From the NCBI RefSeq assembly GCF_900188175.1, contig NZ_FZOQ01000011.1, positions 124,001 to 188,000 on the forward strand: a stretch of DNA of 64,000 bases, written 5' to 3'. Every line of letters starts with the position of its first letter. The stretch's first letter is position 1. The notes under the pieces were generated by a model, which ran no database searches, was not told the origin of the DNA, and worked only from the letters and a program-made list of their open reading frames with translations. Below are positions 1-9,413 of this stretch, piece by piece. The translations under genes and the position numbers were made by a program. The stretch comes from Pontibacter ummariensis. GTDB taxonomy: Bacteria > Bacteroidota > Bacteroidia > Cytophagales > Hymenobacteraceae.

Positions 1-1614
1 TTTAACGGAGCTGCTCTTTTCAGCAACGTTTCCTTTAATATCAATGAGAATGACCGGATAGCCCTGATGGGTAAAAACGGGGCAGGAAAATCTACCCTGC
101 TCAAAATTATTGCAGGGGTAAACAAGCCTACCCGTGGTAAAATATCGGCTCCGAAAGACGCCGTGGTAGCCTACCTGCCGCAGCACTTGCTCACCGAAGA
201 CAATTGTACAGTATTTGAAGAGGCGTCCAAAGCCTTTGCCAGCATCCTAGAGATGAAGGCGCAGATGGATGACCTGAACAAGCAACTCGAGACCCGCACC
301 GATTACGACTCCGACGACTATTATAAACTGATCGAGCAGGTGTCGGAGCTGGGGGAGAAGTACTATTCCATCGAAGAGATCAACTTTGACGCAGAAGTAG
401 AGAAGACACTGAAAGGGCTGGGCTTCTCGAGGGCCGACTTTACAAGGTCCACCAGCGAGTTTAGCGGGGGCTGGCGCATGCGCATTGAGCTGGCCAAGAT
501 CCTGTTGCAGAAGCCTGACCTGATCCTGCTCGACGAGCCTACCAACCACCTGGACATCGAGTCTATCCAATGGCTGGAGGACTTCCTCGTGAACAACGCC
601 AAGGCGGTGATCGTGATCTCGCACGACAAGACCTTTGTAGACAACATCACCAACCGCACCATTGAGGTGACGATGGGCCGCATCTACGATTACAAAGTAA
701 ACTATACCCAATACTTGCAGCTGCGTAAGGAAAGACGCGAGCAGCAGCAAAAGCAGTTTGAGGACCAGCAGAAGGAGATCGCCGAGATACAGGCTTTTAT
801 CGATCGTTTTAAAGGCACGTATTCCAAGACCCTGCAGGTGCAGTCGCGTGTAAAGATGCTGGAGAAAATGGAGATCATTGAGGTGGACGAAGTGGACACC
901 TCTGCCCTGAACCTGAAGTTTCCGCCTGCGCCTCGTTCCGGCAACTACCCTGTGATTGTGGAGGAACTGACCAAGCGGTACGGCGACCATACTGTGTTTC
1001 AGGACGCTTCGCTTACCATTAACCGGGGCGAGAAGATAGCCTTTGTGGGCAAGAACGGGGAGGGTAAGTCCACATTGGTGAAAGCCATTATGGGGGAACT
1101 GGAGTACGAAGGCAAGCTGCAGCTGGGGCATAACTGTATGATCGGTTACTTTGCCCAGAACCAAGCTTCCTTGCTGGATGAGGACCTGACGGTTTTCCAG
1201 ACCATCGACGAAATTGCGGTGGGGGATGTGCGCACGCGGGTGAAAGACTTGCTTGGGGCCTTTATGTTCAGCGGCGATACCGTAGAGAAAAAGGTAAAAG
1301 TGCTGTCGGGGGGCGAGAAAACCCGCCTGGCCATGATCAAACTGCTGCTACAGCCAGTTAACCTTCTGATCCTGGACGAACCAACCAACCACCTGGACAT
1401 CAAAACCAAGGATATCCTGAAAGATGCTCTTAAGGCCTTCGACGGTACCCTTATCCTGGTGTCGCACGACCGGGACTTCCTGGATGGACTGGCGACAAAG
1501 GTCTTTGAGTTTGGCAACAAGCGCATCAAAGAGCATTTCGAAGACATCAACGGTTTCCTCCGCAACAAGAAAATGGAGAACCTGCGGGAAATCGAAAGAA
1601 ACGTAGCTAAGTAA
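1..1614 (+). CDS. ABC-F family ATP-binding protein (5' end outside window)
   Basis: This is a duplicated soluble ABC ATPase of the ABC-F (Uup/YdiF/EttA) group, whose members act on ribosomes rather than as transporters. The frame is open from base 1, so the true start lies upstream. The first Walker A (GKNGAGKS) is encoded at about 70-93, the first signature reads FSGGW and the first Walker [14 protein letters not shown] charged, Gln-rich linker ([15 protein letters not shown]) joins the halves. The second half has [14 protein letters not shown] and [12 protein letters not shown]. No membrane segment is visible. The visible part is 537 residues, against a usual 540-650, so little is missing. 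Which ABC-F subgroup it belongs to, and whether it affects antibiotic response, cannot be told from this. Confidence 0.93.
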   Translation, partial: FNGAALFSNVSFNINENDRIALMGKNGAGKSTLLKIIAGVNKPTRGKISAPKDAVVAYLPQHLLTEDNCTVFEEASKAFASILEMKAQMDDLNKQLETRTDYDSDDYYKLIEQVSELGEKYYSIEEINFDAEVEKTLKGLGFSRADFTRSTSEFSGGWRMRIELAKILLQKPDLILLDEPTNHLDIESIQWLEDFLVNNAKAVIVISHDKTFVDNITNRTIEVTMGRIYDYKVNYTQYLQLRKERREQQQKQFEDQQKEIAEIQAFIDRFKGTYSKTLQVQSRVKMLEKMEIIEVDEVDTSALNLKFPPAPRSGNYPVIVEELTKRYGDHTVFQDASLTINRGEKIAFVGKNGEGKSTLVKAIMGELEYEGKLQLGHNCMIGYFAQNQASLLDEDLTVFQTIDEIAVGDVRTRVKDLLGAFMFSGDTVEKKVKVLSGGEKTRLAMIKLLLQPVNLLILDEPTNHLDIKTKDILKDALKAFDGTLILVSHDRDFLDGLATKVFEFGNKRIKEHFEDINGFLRNKKMENLREIERNVAK

Positions 1615-1661
1615 GCTACCAGGGCAAGGGTCACCTCAAATTAGTGCTTAACAACACCCTC

Positions 1662-1871
1662 ATGGACGTAAAAGACAGTAACGGCAATATCTTGAACGAT
1701 GGCGATTCAGTGACTTTGACAAAAGACCTCAAAGTAAAGGGTTCCTCTATGACGCTAAAAAGAGGAAAGATGATCAAGAACATCCGCCTCACGAACAGTC
1801 CGGAAGAAATCGACTGCCGGGTGGATGGCAGCAACATTGTGCTGAAAACAAGTTTTTTGAAAAAGGCCTAA
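1662..1871 (+). CDS. PhnA-domain protein (short form)
   Basis: This 69-residue protein matches the C-terminal domain of the PhnA/YjdM family: [29 protein letters not shown], then EIDCRVDG and a FLKKA ending. The family name comes from the phosphonate operon, but the biochemical role is unknown. The N-terminal zinc ribbon of longer PhnA proteins is absent, which is common for short Bacteroidota homologues. I chose ATG 1662. An in-frame GTG at 1644 would add six unconserved residues. The gene lies 47 bp after the ABC-F gene and ends just before a strong terminator, so the two may share a transcript. Confidence 0.8.
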   Translation: MDVKDSNGNILNDGDSVTLTKDLKVKGSSMTLKRGKMIKNIRLTNSPEEIDCRVDGSNIVLKTSFLKKA

Positions 1872-1885
1872 AGTCCTTTTATATA

Positions 1886-1934
1886 AAAAAGCAAAAGCCC
1901 CTGCCAGATTGCTTGGCAGGGGCTTTTGCTTTTT
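1886..1934. terminator. Strong bidirectional terminator hairpin
   Basis: A perfect 21-bp inverted repeat (1886-1906 with 1914-1934) has a 7-nt loop. The arms end in A5 on one side and T5 on the other, so it can end transcription both from the PhnA gene (+) and from the convergent DsbA-like gene (-). Confidence 0.9.
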
Positions 1935-2033
1935 AGGAAGCTGTTGCAATTTTTTGAAATCCCTGGCAAAAGCGGACTTACGTCAGGAGGAGCCGATAGG
2001 AAGTTGCCTGAAAGAGTAAAGCAGCTGTCTGTG

Positions 2034-2558
2034 TCACTTTTGTGCTTCTACAGCCGTGCTAAGGGATTCATAGCTGCCATCATAGGTTTCCAGTCTTTCC
2101 CCATTAATAAAGAAGGAAGGCGTACCGTTCACCCCACTCCGAATACCACTTTCAAAGTCTTCTTCGACCTTTGAGGCTACCTCCTCGCTTTCCTTGTCCT
2201 TAGAAAACTTGCCCACATCCAGGTCCAGTGACTCGGCAAACTTGTTCAGGCTGTCCTGGTCGAGTTGCTTCTGGTTTTCGAAGATCATGTCGTGCATTTC
2301 CCAGAACTTACCCTGTTGCCCGGCTGCTTCGGCAGCCTGTGCTGCCGGTTTGGCCATAGCATGCGACTGGCTTAAGGGGAAGTTCCGGTACACGAACCGG
2401 ACCTGGTCTCCCTTTTCTTCCAACAGCTGTTTTACCAGTGGGTGTGCCTGTGCGCAGTGGGGGCATTGGTAGTCTCCGTACTCCACCAGGGTTACCGGCG
2501 CGTTGCTGCTCCCTGTCTGTTGATCGTGCTCGTTTACGGGTGGTGTTAAGTTTGCCAT
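2034..2558 (-). CDS. Cytoplasmic DsbA-like thioredoxin-fold protein
   Basis: The protein has 174 residues with a DsbA/thioredoxin_4 fold. The active site is C32-P-H-C35 in GDYQCPHCAQ, the residues of which match the DsbA consensus. The cis-proline is at about 147 (NGTPSFFING). No signal peptide or lipobox is present, so it probably acts in the cytoplasm as a thiol reductase or isomerase. Its start lies one base after the stop of the upstream peroxiredoxin gene, a tightly coupled pair. An inferred job is to reduce the single-Cys peroxiredoxin beside it. Its substrate is not shown by the sequence. Confidence 0.88.
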   Translation of the reverse strand: MANLTPPVNEHDQQTGSSNAPVTLVEYGDYQCPHCAQAHPLVKQLLEEKGDQVRFVYRNFPLSQSHAMAKPAAQAAEAAGQQGKFWEMHDMIFENQKQLDQDSLNKFAESLDLDVGKFSKDKESEEVASKVEEDFESGIRSGVNGTPSFFINGERLETYDGSYESLSTAVEAQK

Positions 2559-2559
2559 G

Positions 2560-3039
2560 TTATTCTTGCTCGTTTGCTTGCTTGTCTAAATCCTCCAGCG
2601 CCTTCAGGATGCCGTCAGCCCCAGGGTTTTCCCCTATAGGGGAGAGGTAGCTCCACTGGATCGTGCCCTTTTCATCCAACACAAACAGGGCCCGCTGGCT
2701 CCGGCCCTGCTCTTCGTTATAGGCCCCATATAGTTTAGAGACTTTTCCCTTTGGCTCGAAGTCAGCCAGCAGCGGAAATTGTATGTTGCCATTCTCCCGG
2801 TAGGCCTTATGGCTCCACTTACTGTCCACGGATATACCAATAATCTCCGCATCGTACTTTTGAAAGAAACTAAGCATTTCATTGTAGAGGGCGATCTGGT
2901 CGCCGCACACAGGGCTCCAGTCGTTCGGGTAAAACACCAGGACAACCCGCTTGCCTTTCAGGTCGCTGAGTTTAAGTGTTTGGTCAGGAGCGGAATGTAG
3001 CTCAAAGGCGGGGGCAGCTGTACCTTTCTCTAATAGCAT
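2560..3039 (-). CDS. 1-Cys peroxiredoxin (AhpC/TSA superfamily)
   Basis: This 159-residue thiol peroxidase would reduce H2O2 or organic hydroperoxides. The peroxidatic cysteine is C45 in YPNDWSPVCGDQ. The usual Pro-x-x-x-Thr-x-x-Cys is present with Ser in place of Thr. No other cysteine occurs in the protein, so it is a 1-Cys type needing an external thiol. I placed the start at ATG 3039 (MLLEKGTAAPAFEL), where homology to the family begins. The open frame runs on to 3285, but that extension has no family likeness. It is first in a two-gene unit with the DsbA-like gene. Confidence 0.88.
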   Translation of the reverse strand: MLLEKGTAAPAFELHSAPDQTLKLSDLKGKRVVLVFYPNDWSPVCGDQIALYNEMLSFFQKYDAEIIGISVDSKWSHKAYRENGNIQFPLLADFEPKGKVSKLYGAYNEEQGRSQRALFVLDEKGTIQWSYLSPIGENPGADGILKALEDLDKQANEQE

Positions 3040-3467
3040 AGGTGAATGTGATTTAAAACGGAAAGTATCTCCGGTTGTACCGCAAGAACTATGATTTGGT
3101 TTCCCCTTTGCAGACAGCCGTGGATCTTGCCAGGTAGTTACAGCGCTTGCTAGGGAACAAGTTGAAACAGAAAAGCCTTTCCTCTTATGCAGAAAGGCTT
3201 CGGGCACCTGTGTCAGAAGGACTCCCTCTTTGAGGGAGCTGCATTTCACAAACAGCGAATGAAATTCAGACAACCTAACCGCCAATGGGGGCTTTGCCGG
3301 TCTCGTTAGGACGTTACCTTGTTCAGAAAAAGGCTATAAGCTTTAACCCTTTTCTGCAGATGCAGCTCTGGCATATAAGCCCAATTAAGTAAAACAGAAG
3401 CAACTATAGACAACAACTAAAGCGCCAAAGGGGGCCAAGGAAAGTGGGCGGCTTGCGGTGTAACATT
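3040..3467. other. Intergenic stretch with two tandem hairpins
   Basis: No credible gene is seen. Two inverted repeats occur: 3173-3181 with 3192-3200 (9 bp), and 3222-3228 with 3232-3238 (7 bp, TTT loop). Read on the minus strand, the first is followed by TTCTGTTTC and could terminate the lipoprotein transcript coming from 3914. The second resembles other short CTCCC/GAGGG palindromes in the window. Confidence 0.5.
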
Positions 3468-3914
3468 TTATTCGGGTTCTTCATGCCCTTCTGTCACCGT
3501 TTTAGTGCAATCGCCTGTAAGGCAGGGCGTACAACTCTTTCCATCTGACTTAGGCACGCAAGAAGTACTACTACCAGAGCACGCCTTTGACGTACAAGAA
3601 ATTCCGGCTGTCACTAAAGTGTTGTCATCACCTTCCTTGAGCAAGGTGGTAGACACGTATTCATCATTTCTAGCGATCAAGTAATAAGCACCTTCAATCT
3701 CCTTCACCTCAGATGTTTGGAAAGTTATCTTTTGACCTGGGGTTGCAGCAGATAAAGTTCTTTCCAACTTTTCAATAATAGCAACAGAGTCAGCTGCCTC
3801 GAGGTGAAGACTTTCAGTAGCTAAGTTCTCCTTTACATCTGTTAGGCTCTCTTGCACATCATCCGAGCACGATGTGAATAACACTAAAAGGCATATAAGT
3901 TTTATGAGTTTCAT
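3468..3914 (-). CDS. Cys-rich lipoprotein, unknown function
   Basis: This is a predicted lipoprotein of 148 residues. The signal peptide ends in the lipobox LFTSC, with Cys16 as the lipidated residue. The middle is acidic and helical. The C-terminal third holds six further cysteines spaced over about 31 residues (ISC, KAC, TSC, KSC, TPC, GDC), with Ser, Thr and Lys between them. In the periplasm or at the surface these could form disulfides or bind metal. I do not recognise the family. The gene stands alone and is more AT-rich than its neighbours. Confidence 0.7.
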   Translation of the reverse strand: MKLIKLICLLVLFTSCSDDVQESLTDVKENLATESLHLEAADSVAIIEKLERTLSAATPGQKITFQTSEVKEIEGAYYLIARNDEYVSTTLLKEGDDNTLVTAGISCTSKACSGSSTSCVPKSDGKSCTPCLTGDCTKTVTEGHEEPE

Positions 3915-4347
3915 GGGAGTATAATTAGATTTTTAAATTACGTAATACATTAGATAGGAACGCGACATATATGTTATTGTTTTAATAGTCATATAAAATT
4001 AGTGTAAAGTTATATTATAAACTCACTTTATCAATAGGTATGAATGTAGCCTTTTTCATTACAATCCGCCTGTGGAAACCAAAACGTAGGGAAGGCACAG
4101 AGGGCTCTCCCGCCAGCGTACCAAAAGCGGCAACTACGATTCCAGGCAATAGGAGGACATCTATAAGCCACGACCTAAAGGTGTCCGGTTCATGAAAGGC
4201 AGTAGGAAAATGGTCGTACAAGGACAAGCGGGGGTATAAGTAGGATAAATAAATAAAGGCACTTATGTTTTAACTATTTTAATATGTGTGCGTGCTTATG
4301 TAAATGAAAGTCTTATATTTAATCTATACTTTTAACCTGCCTCTCTC
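3915..4347. other. Intergenic, AT-rich, no convincing gene
   Basis: This is the spacer between two divergent lipoprotein genes and presumably holds both promoters. The only open frame (4015-4227, minus) has no family likeness. I could not place a clear TANNTTTG box with a matching -33 element. Confidence 0.5.
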
Positions 4348-4791
4348 ATGAAAAAGCTCTTCCTTTTGCCTATCCTTTTTTTTCTTATTTTATCTTCTTG
4401 TAGAGAAGATGATGAAACAGTGCCGCTCAATGAGCAGATAATAGGAACATGGAGGGAAACCATGACAGAGAGCCGCTTCTATGACGAACAAGAAAAGCAG
4501 CTCCACAAAGAATCACATGCTATTTCAACAGAATACCGTTTCGGAGCCGAAACCTTTTACATGGATTCTGGTGCGAAAGTGCCACAAAATTATAGCATCA
4601 TAGAAGAGGGCGGTAAGCACTATTTAATCGTAGAGAACGGTCCGGTTAAGCGCTATGGTCTAAAAATATCAGGTGATAAAATGATATGGTCCTGGGAGAA
4701 TCGCCCCTCTTCTTATTATCACTACCCGAGTGATGCGTTGAAGCCTGCGCATCGTCAGACTGTCAGCGTTGAGTTCCAAAGAGTAAGATAA
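4348..4791 (+). CDS. Lipocalin-like lipoprotein
   Basis: This predicted lipoprotein has 147 residues, a lipobox LILSSC and lipidated Cys18. The mature part begins with a pattern (EQIIGTWRE) seen in Bacteroidota lipocalin-like domains, followed by alternating beta-strand segments and a C-terminal VEFQR strand. It resembles the lipoprotein at 57185-57649 (IKGEWTS...) in architecture, so the two may be distant paralogues. No ligand is known. A 12-bp hairpin follows the stop codon. Confidence 0.68.
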   Translation: MKKLFLLPILFFLILSSCREDDETVPLNEQIIGTWRETMTESRFYDEQEKQLHKESHAISTEYRFGAETFYMDSGAKVPQNYSIIEEGGKHYLIVENGPVKRYGLKISGDKMIWSWENRPSSYYHYPSDALKPAHRQTVSVEFQRVR

Positions 4792-4822
4792 CCTGCAAGC
4801 CATAATAGCAGTTTATAAATTG

Positions 4823-4861
4823 CACAGAGGAGGCTACTCAGCATGTGTGGCCTCCTCTGTG
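4823..4861. terminator. Hairpin after lipoprotein gene
   Basis: A 12-bp perfect inverted repeat (4823-4834 with 4850-4861) lies 32 bp after the stop codon. There is no clear T tract on the plus strand, so termination is only probable. Confidence 0.5.
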
Positions 4862-5083
4862 TAAGGATAGTAACGTTTAGCAGGGACGCCTGAAGAGCAG
4901 CTTGATGAGCTTAGCTGGAACAGCGATCCCCCTTGGGTACTAAAGTTCCTCCCCTTCCAGAAGGCTGGAGGGGGTGTTTGCGTAATAACTACTTTTGTTT
5001 TAGACAGAACCTATTGCTAGACGGAGTACAATTGAGGGTTAAGTAAAACAGTTGCTGCTGTGGAGCTTTCGCACAGACCTCGG

Positions 5084-6895
5084 TTAAAAGCGTTGTGGCG
5101 CATAGAGGGAGTTAACCAAATCCTGATACTTCTCCAGGATCACCTTCCGCTTCAGCTTGAGGGTAGGGGTTAACTCCCCGCTCTCTACTGTCCACTGCCC
5201 TGGCATCAGGACGAACTTCTTTATCTGCTCTACGTGGTTGAAATGCTGGTTATACTGGTGCACGGCCTCATTGATCAGGTTCCAGGCTTGCTTGTCCTTC
5301 ACCACTTCCTGGTCGCCGGGGTAAGGCTGGCCTTGAGAGGCATACCATTCTTTCAGTGCCCGGAAAGCCGGTACGATCAGTGCTCCCACGTACTTCTGTA
5401 ATTCACCCACCACCATAATCTGCTCTATCCAGTTGCTTTCCACCATGCGGTTCTCGATGGGCTGGGGTGCTACGTACTTGCCGCCGCTGGTCTTGAAAAG
5501 CTCTTTCTTGCGGTCTGTGATCTTGAGAAACTTGTCCTCCACCATAGTACCTATGTCGCCTGTGTGCAGCCAACCGTCTTCGCTGATTACCTCGGCTGTT
5601 AGGTCAGGTCGTTTGTAGTAACCGAGCATGATGTTTGGCCCTTTGCAAAGAATCTCCCCATCGGCGGCAATGCGTACCTGCACATCTTTTAACAGAGGAC
5701 CTACGGTGCCAAACATCCGGTTTCTTTCGCTGTACCGGTTGCCGCTGATGATGGGCGAGGCCTCGGTCAGGCCATAGCCCTCCTGTATCACAATTCGGGC
5801 AGCGGTAAAGACTTTCAGCAGGCGCACCTGGCAGGCAGCAGCACCGGTAATGATCGCCTTCACTTCGCCACCCAGGGCTTCGCGCCACTTGCTGAAGATC
5901 AGCCGGTTTGCCAGCGCCAGTTGCAAGCGGTAGCTGAGGGGTAGCGGTTTGTTGATCTCGTATTGTTCACCCAGGCGTAGCGCCCAGAAAAACAATTTGC
6001 GCTTTGTGCCGCTTAGCTCTTCCCCTTTGGCCACAATGCCTTCGTACACTTTCTCCAGGAGGCGGGGTACGGTGGTGAACAGCGTCGGCTTTACCTCCCG
6101 CAGGGCCTCTCCAATTTTATCCATGTGCTCCACATAGTAAACGGAGACGCCGCAGTAAAAAAAGCAGTAGGTCGCCATGCGCTCAAAAGCGTGGTTAAGC
6201 GGCAGAAAGCTGATCGTCCTTTTTTTGAATACGCCTACTTCCTGAATCACCAATGCGCTACTGAACACATTGCTAAGAACATTACGGTGCGAAAGCATCA
6301 CTCCCTTGGGCGTACCTGTGGTGCCGGAAGTGTAAAGAATGGTCGCCAGGTCTTCTTCCTGCACAGCCGTTTTGTGCTGCTCTACCTGTAATAATGTTTT
6401 TGGGGGCGCCTCTTTCAGTAATTCGGCATAGTGGTGTGCCCCGGCTACTGGCTGAAAAGTATAGACAGCCTGCAGGTCCGGTAGCTCCTCCCAGATACTG
6501 GCTACTTTCTGGTAAAGCCCTTCGTCTCCTACAAAAACGAGTTTCACAGCGGCATCTTGCAGGATAAACCGTAGTTCGTTGTTGTTGATGGTCGGGTACA
6601 CCGGCACCGACACAGCACCTATCTGCTGCAAGGCCAGGTCTACCATCATCCATTCCGGACAGTTGTGGCTCAGGATGGCCACTTTGTCTTTCGCCGCTAT
6701 GGTGCCGTCTCCGCTCGTGATCCCTAACTCCAGCAAAGCGGCGCTGATACGGTTTACCCTGTCGCTTACTTCCTGGGTGCTGTACTTCTTCCAGACTCCG
6801 TTCTCTTTGGCCGCCAGCATGTCTTCCAGCGGGAAGTTCTGTAGCTGATACGTTAAGCAGTCAAACAACCGCTTTGGTTCGTTCTTAGAAACCAT
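5084..6895 (-). CDS. Long-chain acyl-CoA synthetase (AMP-forming)
   Basis: This 603-residue enzyme activates fatty acids: fatty acid + ATP + CoA gives acyl-CoA + AMP + PPi. ANL-superfamily motifs appear in order: ILYTSGTTGTPKGVMLSH (phosphate loop), GYGLTEASP, GWLHTGDIG, and DRKKELFKTSGGKYVAPQPIE. The catalytic C-terminal lysine is probably in PTLKLKRKV. The FadD/FACS long-chain group has about this length. I start at ATG 6895 (MVSKNEPKRL); an in-frame ATG at 6922 would add nine residues without support. It stands alone, with no beta-oxidation genes beside it. Confidence 0.92.
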   Translation of the reverse strand: MVSKNEPKRLFDCLTYQLQNFPLEDMLAAKENGVWKKYSTQEVSDRVNRISAALLELGITSGDGTIAAKDKVAILSHNCPEWMMVDLALQQIGAVSVPVYPTINNNELRFILQDAAVKLVFVGDEGLYQKVASIWEELPDLQAVYTFQPVAGAHHYAELLKEAPPKTLLQVEQHKTAVQEEDLATILYTSGTTGTPKGVMLSHRNVLSNVFSSALVIQEVGVFKKRTISFLPLNHAFERMATYCFFYCGVSVYYVEHMDKIGEALREVKPTLFTTVPRLLEKVYEGIVAKGEELSGTKRKLFFWALRLGEQYEINKPLPLSYRLQLALANRLIFSKWREALGGEVKAIITGAAACQVRLLKVFTAARIVIQEGYGLTEASPIISGNRYSERNRMFGTVGPLLKDVQVRIAADGEILCKGPNIMLGYYKRPDLTAEVISEDGWLHTGDIGTMVEDKFLKITDRKKELFKTSGGKYVAPQPIENRMVESNWIEQIMVVGELQKYVGALIVPAFRALKEWYASQGQPYPGDQEVVKDKQAWNLINEAVHQYNQHFNHVEQIKKFVLMPGQWTVESGELTPTLKLKRKVILEKYQDLVNSLYAPQRF

Positions 6896-7297
6896 GTTCT
6901 TTCTTCTCTCTTCTAGTACCAATACCTCCTGTACATACTCTAAACCTTCAGTTCAGGTGTTAATCTTACTCTCAGGCTGTGTGGAGGTATCTCACGATGT
7001 AAAATTACTGCTTTTAACCGGGTGTACGGCAATTATGGCTAGTGGAAAAGTACTATGAGACACAGCAGGAGGTGAGCCTAAGTAATGTCAGTAATATGGC
7101 AGAGATGGTGCTGCTTACAGGTAAGTAACTGCAGCAAAAGGATGCGAAGCGCTCGCAGGATAGGCAGCTTCTCAGAGATCAAGCCAAGCTAAATCAAAAA
7201 ACGGGCCTTGGTAATTCATTGGGAACGCTATATTATGGAGAGTCTTTATTAAATTACCGACTCATACCATGCACCCATTATTTCTTTCCGCGTTCTG
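6896..7297. other. Intergenic with a possible ORF remnant
   Basis: About 400 bp separate the divergent acyl-CoA ligase and histidine kinase genes. On the plus strand one frame is open from about 7018 to a TAA at 7126, encoding ...VEKYYETQQEVSLSNVSN..., and stays protein-like after the stop (LQQKDAKRSQDRQLL...). This could be a degraded gene, but I recognise no family. Confidence 0.3.
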
Positions 7298-9313
7298 ATG
7301 ATTAAAAAGGCCACTGCCCTCCTCTTTTTTCTGCTTACCTCCCTTTATTGTTTCCCACAGGCTCCTGATGTTTTCCCACAGGCTCCTGATGTGACCGCGC
7401 TCACGAAGAAACTACAGCAGACAACCGATCCTAATGAAAGGGTAGAAGTGTTAAATGATCTGGTTAAAGTAGTTGCCTCCAAGGATCCGCAGGCAGCCAT
7501 CGGGTACGGCAAGCAGGCCCTTGAACTGGCAGAGAGCGGCAAGGATCAAAAGCTTTTGGCAGACGCTTACCACAACCTTGGCGCTGCCTACCAACTTTCA
7601 GGAGATTATAAAGCTGCAGCAGATCATAATTACAGGGCGGTTCAAATCAGGGAAACCATTGGTGATAGTCTGGGCCTTTGTACTTCCTACAATAACATCG
7701 GCAACATTAACAACTATCTGGCTTCTTACGACAAGGCCCTTACCTTTTACCTGAAATCACTGAACATCGCGAAGAAGATCCGTAACAAGGAAGCAATCAG
7801 CCGGGCCCTCAATAACATTGGCTATGCCTATCAGGTACAGGAAAAAGTAGAAAAGGCTATCGACTACTATGAACAGGCGCTCCCGATAAAAGAAGAAATC
7901 GGAGATAAGGTAGGCTACACGGTAAGCCTGATTAACCTGGGTGACCTGTACATGAAAGCCGGCGAGCTGAAGAAAGCAACCGACTACCTGCAGAAGGGGC
8001 TTGCGACAGCACAGGAGACGGACCATCAGCTAAACATGGGATACGCCTACCGGGGGCTGGCCGAGGCTTTTCAGCAATCGGAGAACTTGGCAAAAGCTGC
8101 TGATTATGCTCTCCTCAGCCTCGAGATTTCCGAAAAGCAGCAATCGTATTTTGAGATAAAACAGTCCCTTGACGTGCTAAACGGGATTTACCTGCAGGCG
8201 GGAAACCTGAGCAAAGCACACGAATACCTGACGCTGTCTTCCGCCTATAAGGACAGCATCCATAACGAAAATGCCAGACAACAGATAGAGGACCTACAGG
8301 TGCGGTATGAGTCTGAGAAGAAAGAGAAAGAGAACCTGAAACTCGCCGCTGACCGGGATCTGCAGTTAACCAGGCTAAATAGCCAAACAAGAATTACATA
8401 CCTTATTGGGGCACTACTGCTCACGTTTGCGATACTGACCTTTGTTCTGTTCAGAGGCAAAAGGCAGCTTCGTCGGCTAAGTGCATCACTTGTCCGGAAA
8501 AATGAAGAGATCAGCACGTCCGCCGAAGTGCTCAGGCAACAGGCAGTGCAGTTACAGGAGCAGAAAGAGCAGCTAGAGAAAAGCAACAGTATTAAGGACA
8601 AGCTCTTCTCGATTATAGCGCATGACCTCAGGAGCCCTATGGTAAACCTAAAGGGGCTGCTGCCCCTGTTGCGGAAGGGTGCGGTGCCGGAGGAAAGGAA
8701 AGACATGTTTCTGGACATGATCGAGGAGAACCAGCAGAGCACGCTGTGGCTAATGGACAACCTTTTCCAGTGGGCAAGGGCGCAGATGGACGGGGAGGGA
8801 GCCAGCCCGGTGGCAGTGAACCTCTCACAGCTTGCCGGGGAAAACATCAAGCTGCTGCAAGCACAGGCTGCAGGGAAGGCTATCCGCCTGGAAAGCACCA
8901 TCGGAGAAGACGCTGTTGTTTATGCGGACCTGGAGATGACAAAGCTCGTGCTACGGAACCTGATCTCTAACGCCATTAAGTTTTGTAAGCAAGGCGATAG
9001 CGTTGTGGTAAGCGCTGCAAGAGCGGAAGGCTTTATCGTAACGTCGGTAACAGATACAGGCATAGGTATCCCCGAGAACGTGAGGGGCAGGCTGTTTGAT
9101 GGCAGCAATTTTACCAGCAAGGGTACTGCTAATGAAAAAGGAAGCGGCTTGGGACTGCAGCTGTGCAAGGACTTTGTAGAGCGAAACGGCGGCCTTATCT
9201 GGGTAGATAGCCAGCCAGGCAAGGGGAGCAGCTTTCAGTTTAAGCTGCCTCTTGTGCCTGCTCACCTAAGCAAAACAGAAGAACAGGATACCGGTCTTGT
9301 TGCCTACGCCTAG
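7298..9313 (+). CDS. TPR-containing membrane sensor histidine kinase
   Basis: The protein has 671 residues. A signal peptide is followed by about six TPR repeats (roughly residues 40-320), a short coiled coil, one membrane helix (near 366-388) and a second coiled coil. The kinase core follows: H box with H442 in SIIAHDLRSP, N box LVLRNLISNAIKF, G1 DTGIGIP, and G2 GSGLGLQLCKDF. TPRs would be outside the cytoplasm and sense a protein or peptide signal by inference. No response regulator gene is adjacent, so it is an orphan kinase. A perfect 21-bp tandem duplication lies at the signal-peptide end. A terminator follows. Confidence 0.92.
   Translation: MIKKATALLFFLLTSLYCFPQAPDVFPQAPDVTALTKKLQQTTDPNERVEVLNDLVKVVASKDPQAAIGYGKQALELAESGKDQKLLADAYHNLGAAYQLSGDYKAAADHNYRAVQIRETIGDSLGLCTSYNNIGNINNYLASYDKALTFYLKSLNIAKKIRNKEAISRALNNIGYAYQVQEKVEKAIDYYEQALPIKEEIGDKVGYTVSLINLGDLYMKAGELKKATDYLQKGLATAQETDHQLNMGYAYRGLAEAFQQSENLAKAADYALLSLEISEKQQSYFEIKQSLDVLNGIYLQAGNLSKAHEYLTLSSAYKDSIHNENARQQIEDLQVRYESEKKEKENLKLAADRDLQLTRLNSQTRITYLIGALLLTFAILTFVLFRGKRQLRRLSASLVRKNEEISTSAEVLRQQAVQLQEQKEQLEKSNSIKDKLFSIIAHDLRSPMVNLKGLLPLLRKGAVPEERKDMFLDMIEENQQSTLWLMDNLFQWARAQMDGEGASPVAVNLSQLAGENIKLLQAQAAGKAIRLESTIGEDAVVYADLEMTKLVLRNLISNAIKFCKQGDSVVVSAARAEGFIVTSVTDTGIGIPENVRGRLFDGSNFTSKGTANEKGSGLGLQLCKDFVERNGGLIWVDSQPGKGSSFQFKLPLVPAHLSKTEEQDTGLVAYA
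7351..7392 (+). repeat. Perfect 21-bp tandem duplication in kinase gene
   Basis: Units 7351-7371 and 7372-7392 are identical and in frame, each encoding FPQAPDV near the signal-peptidase region of the TPR kinase. Perfect identity suggests a recent duplication by slippage. Confidence 0.9.
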
Positions 9314-9337
9314 TTCTTGATCTTCTCAGGAAGAAGT

Positions 9338-9386
9338 AAACCACCCGGCTCGCCTATTCCTAAGGAGAACCGGGTGGTTTTGTTTT
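9338..9386. terminator. Bidirectional terminator between convergent genes
   Basis: An 11-bp perfect stem (9338-9348 with 9370-9380) is followed by TGTTTT on the plus strand and by A/T-rich sequence on the other. It sits between the kinase gene (+) and the YeeE/YedE gene (-). Confidence 0.85.
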
Positions 9387-9413
9387 AGACCTAATCCAAT
9401 GTATAAATGGGAT

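Noticed and set aside
247-1164. Long minus-strand open frame opposite the ABC-F gene
   Set aside because: It is antisense to clear Walker and signature motifs and is Leu/His/Val-rich, as expected for a shadow of the coding strand.
4015-4227. 70-codon minus-strand ORF
   Set aside because: No family likeness, no ribosome site and a mixed composition; kept as intergenic sequence.
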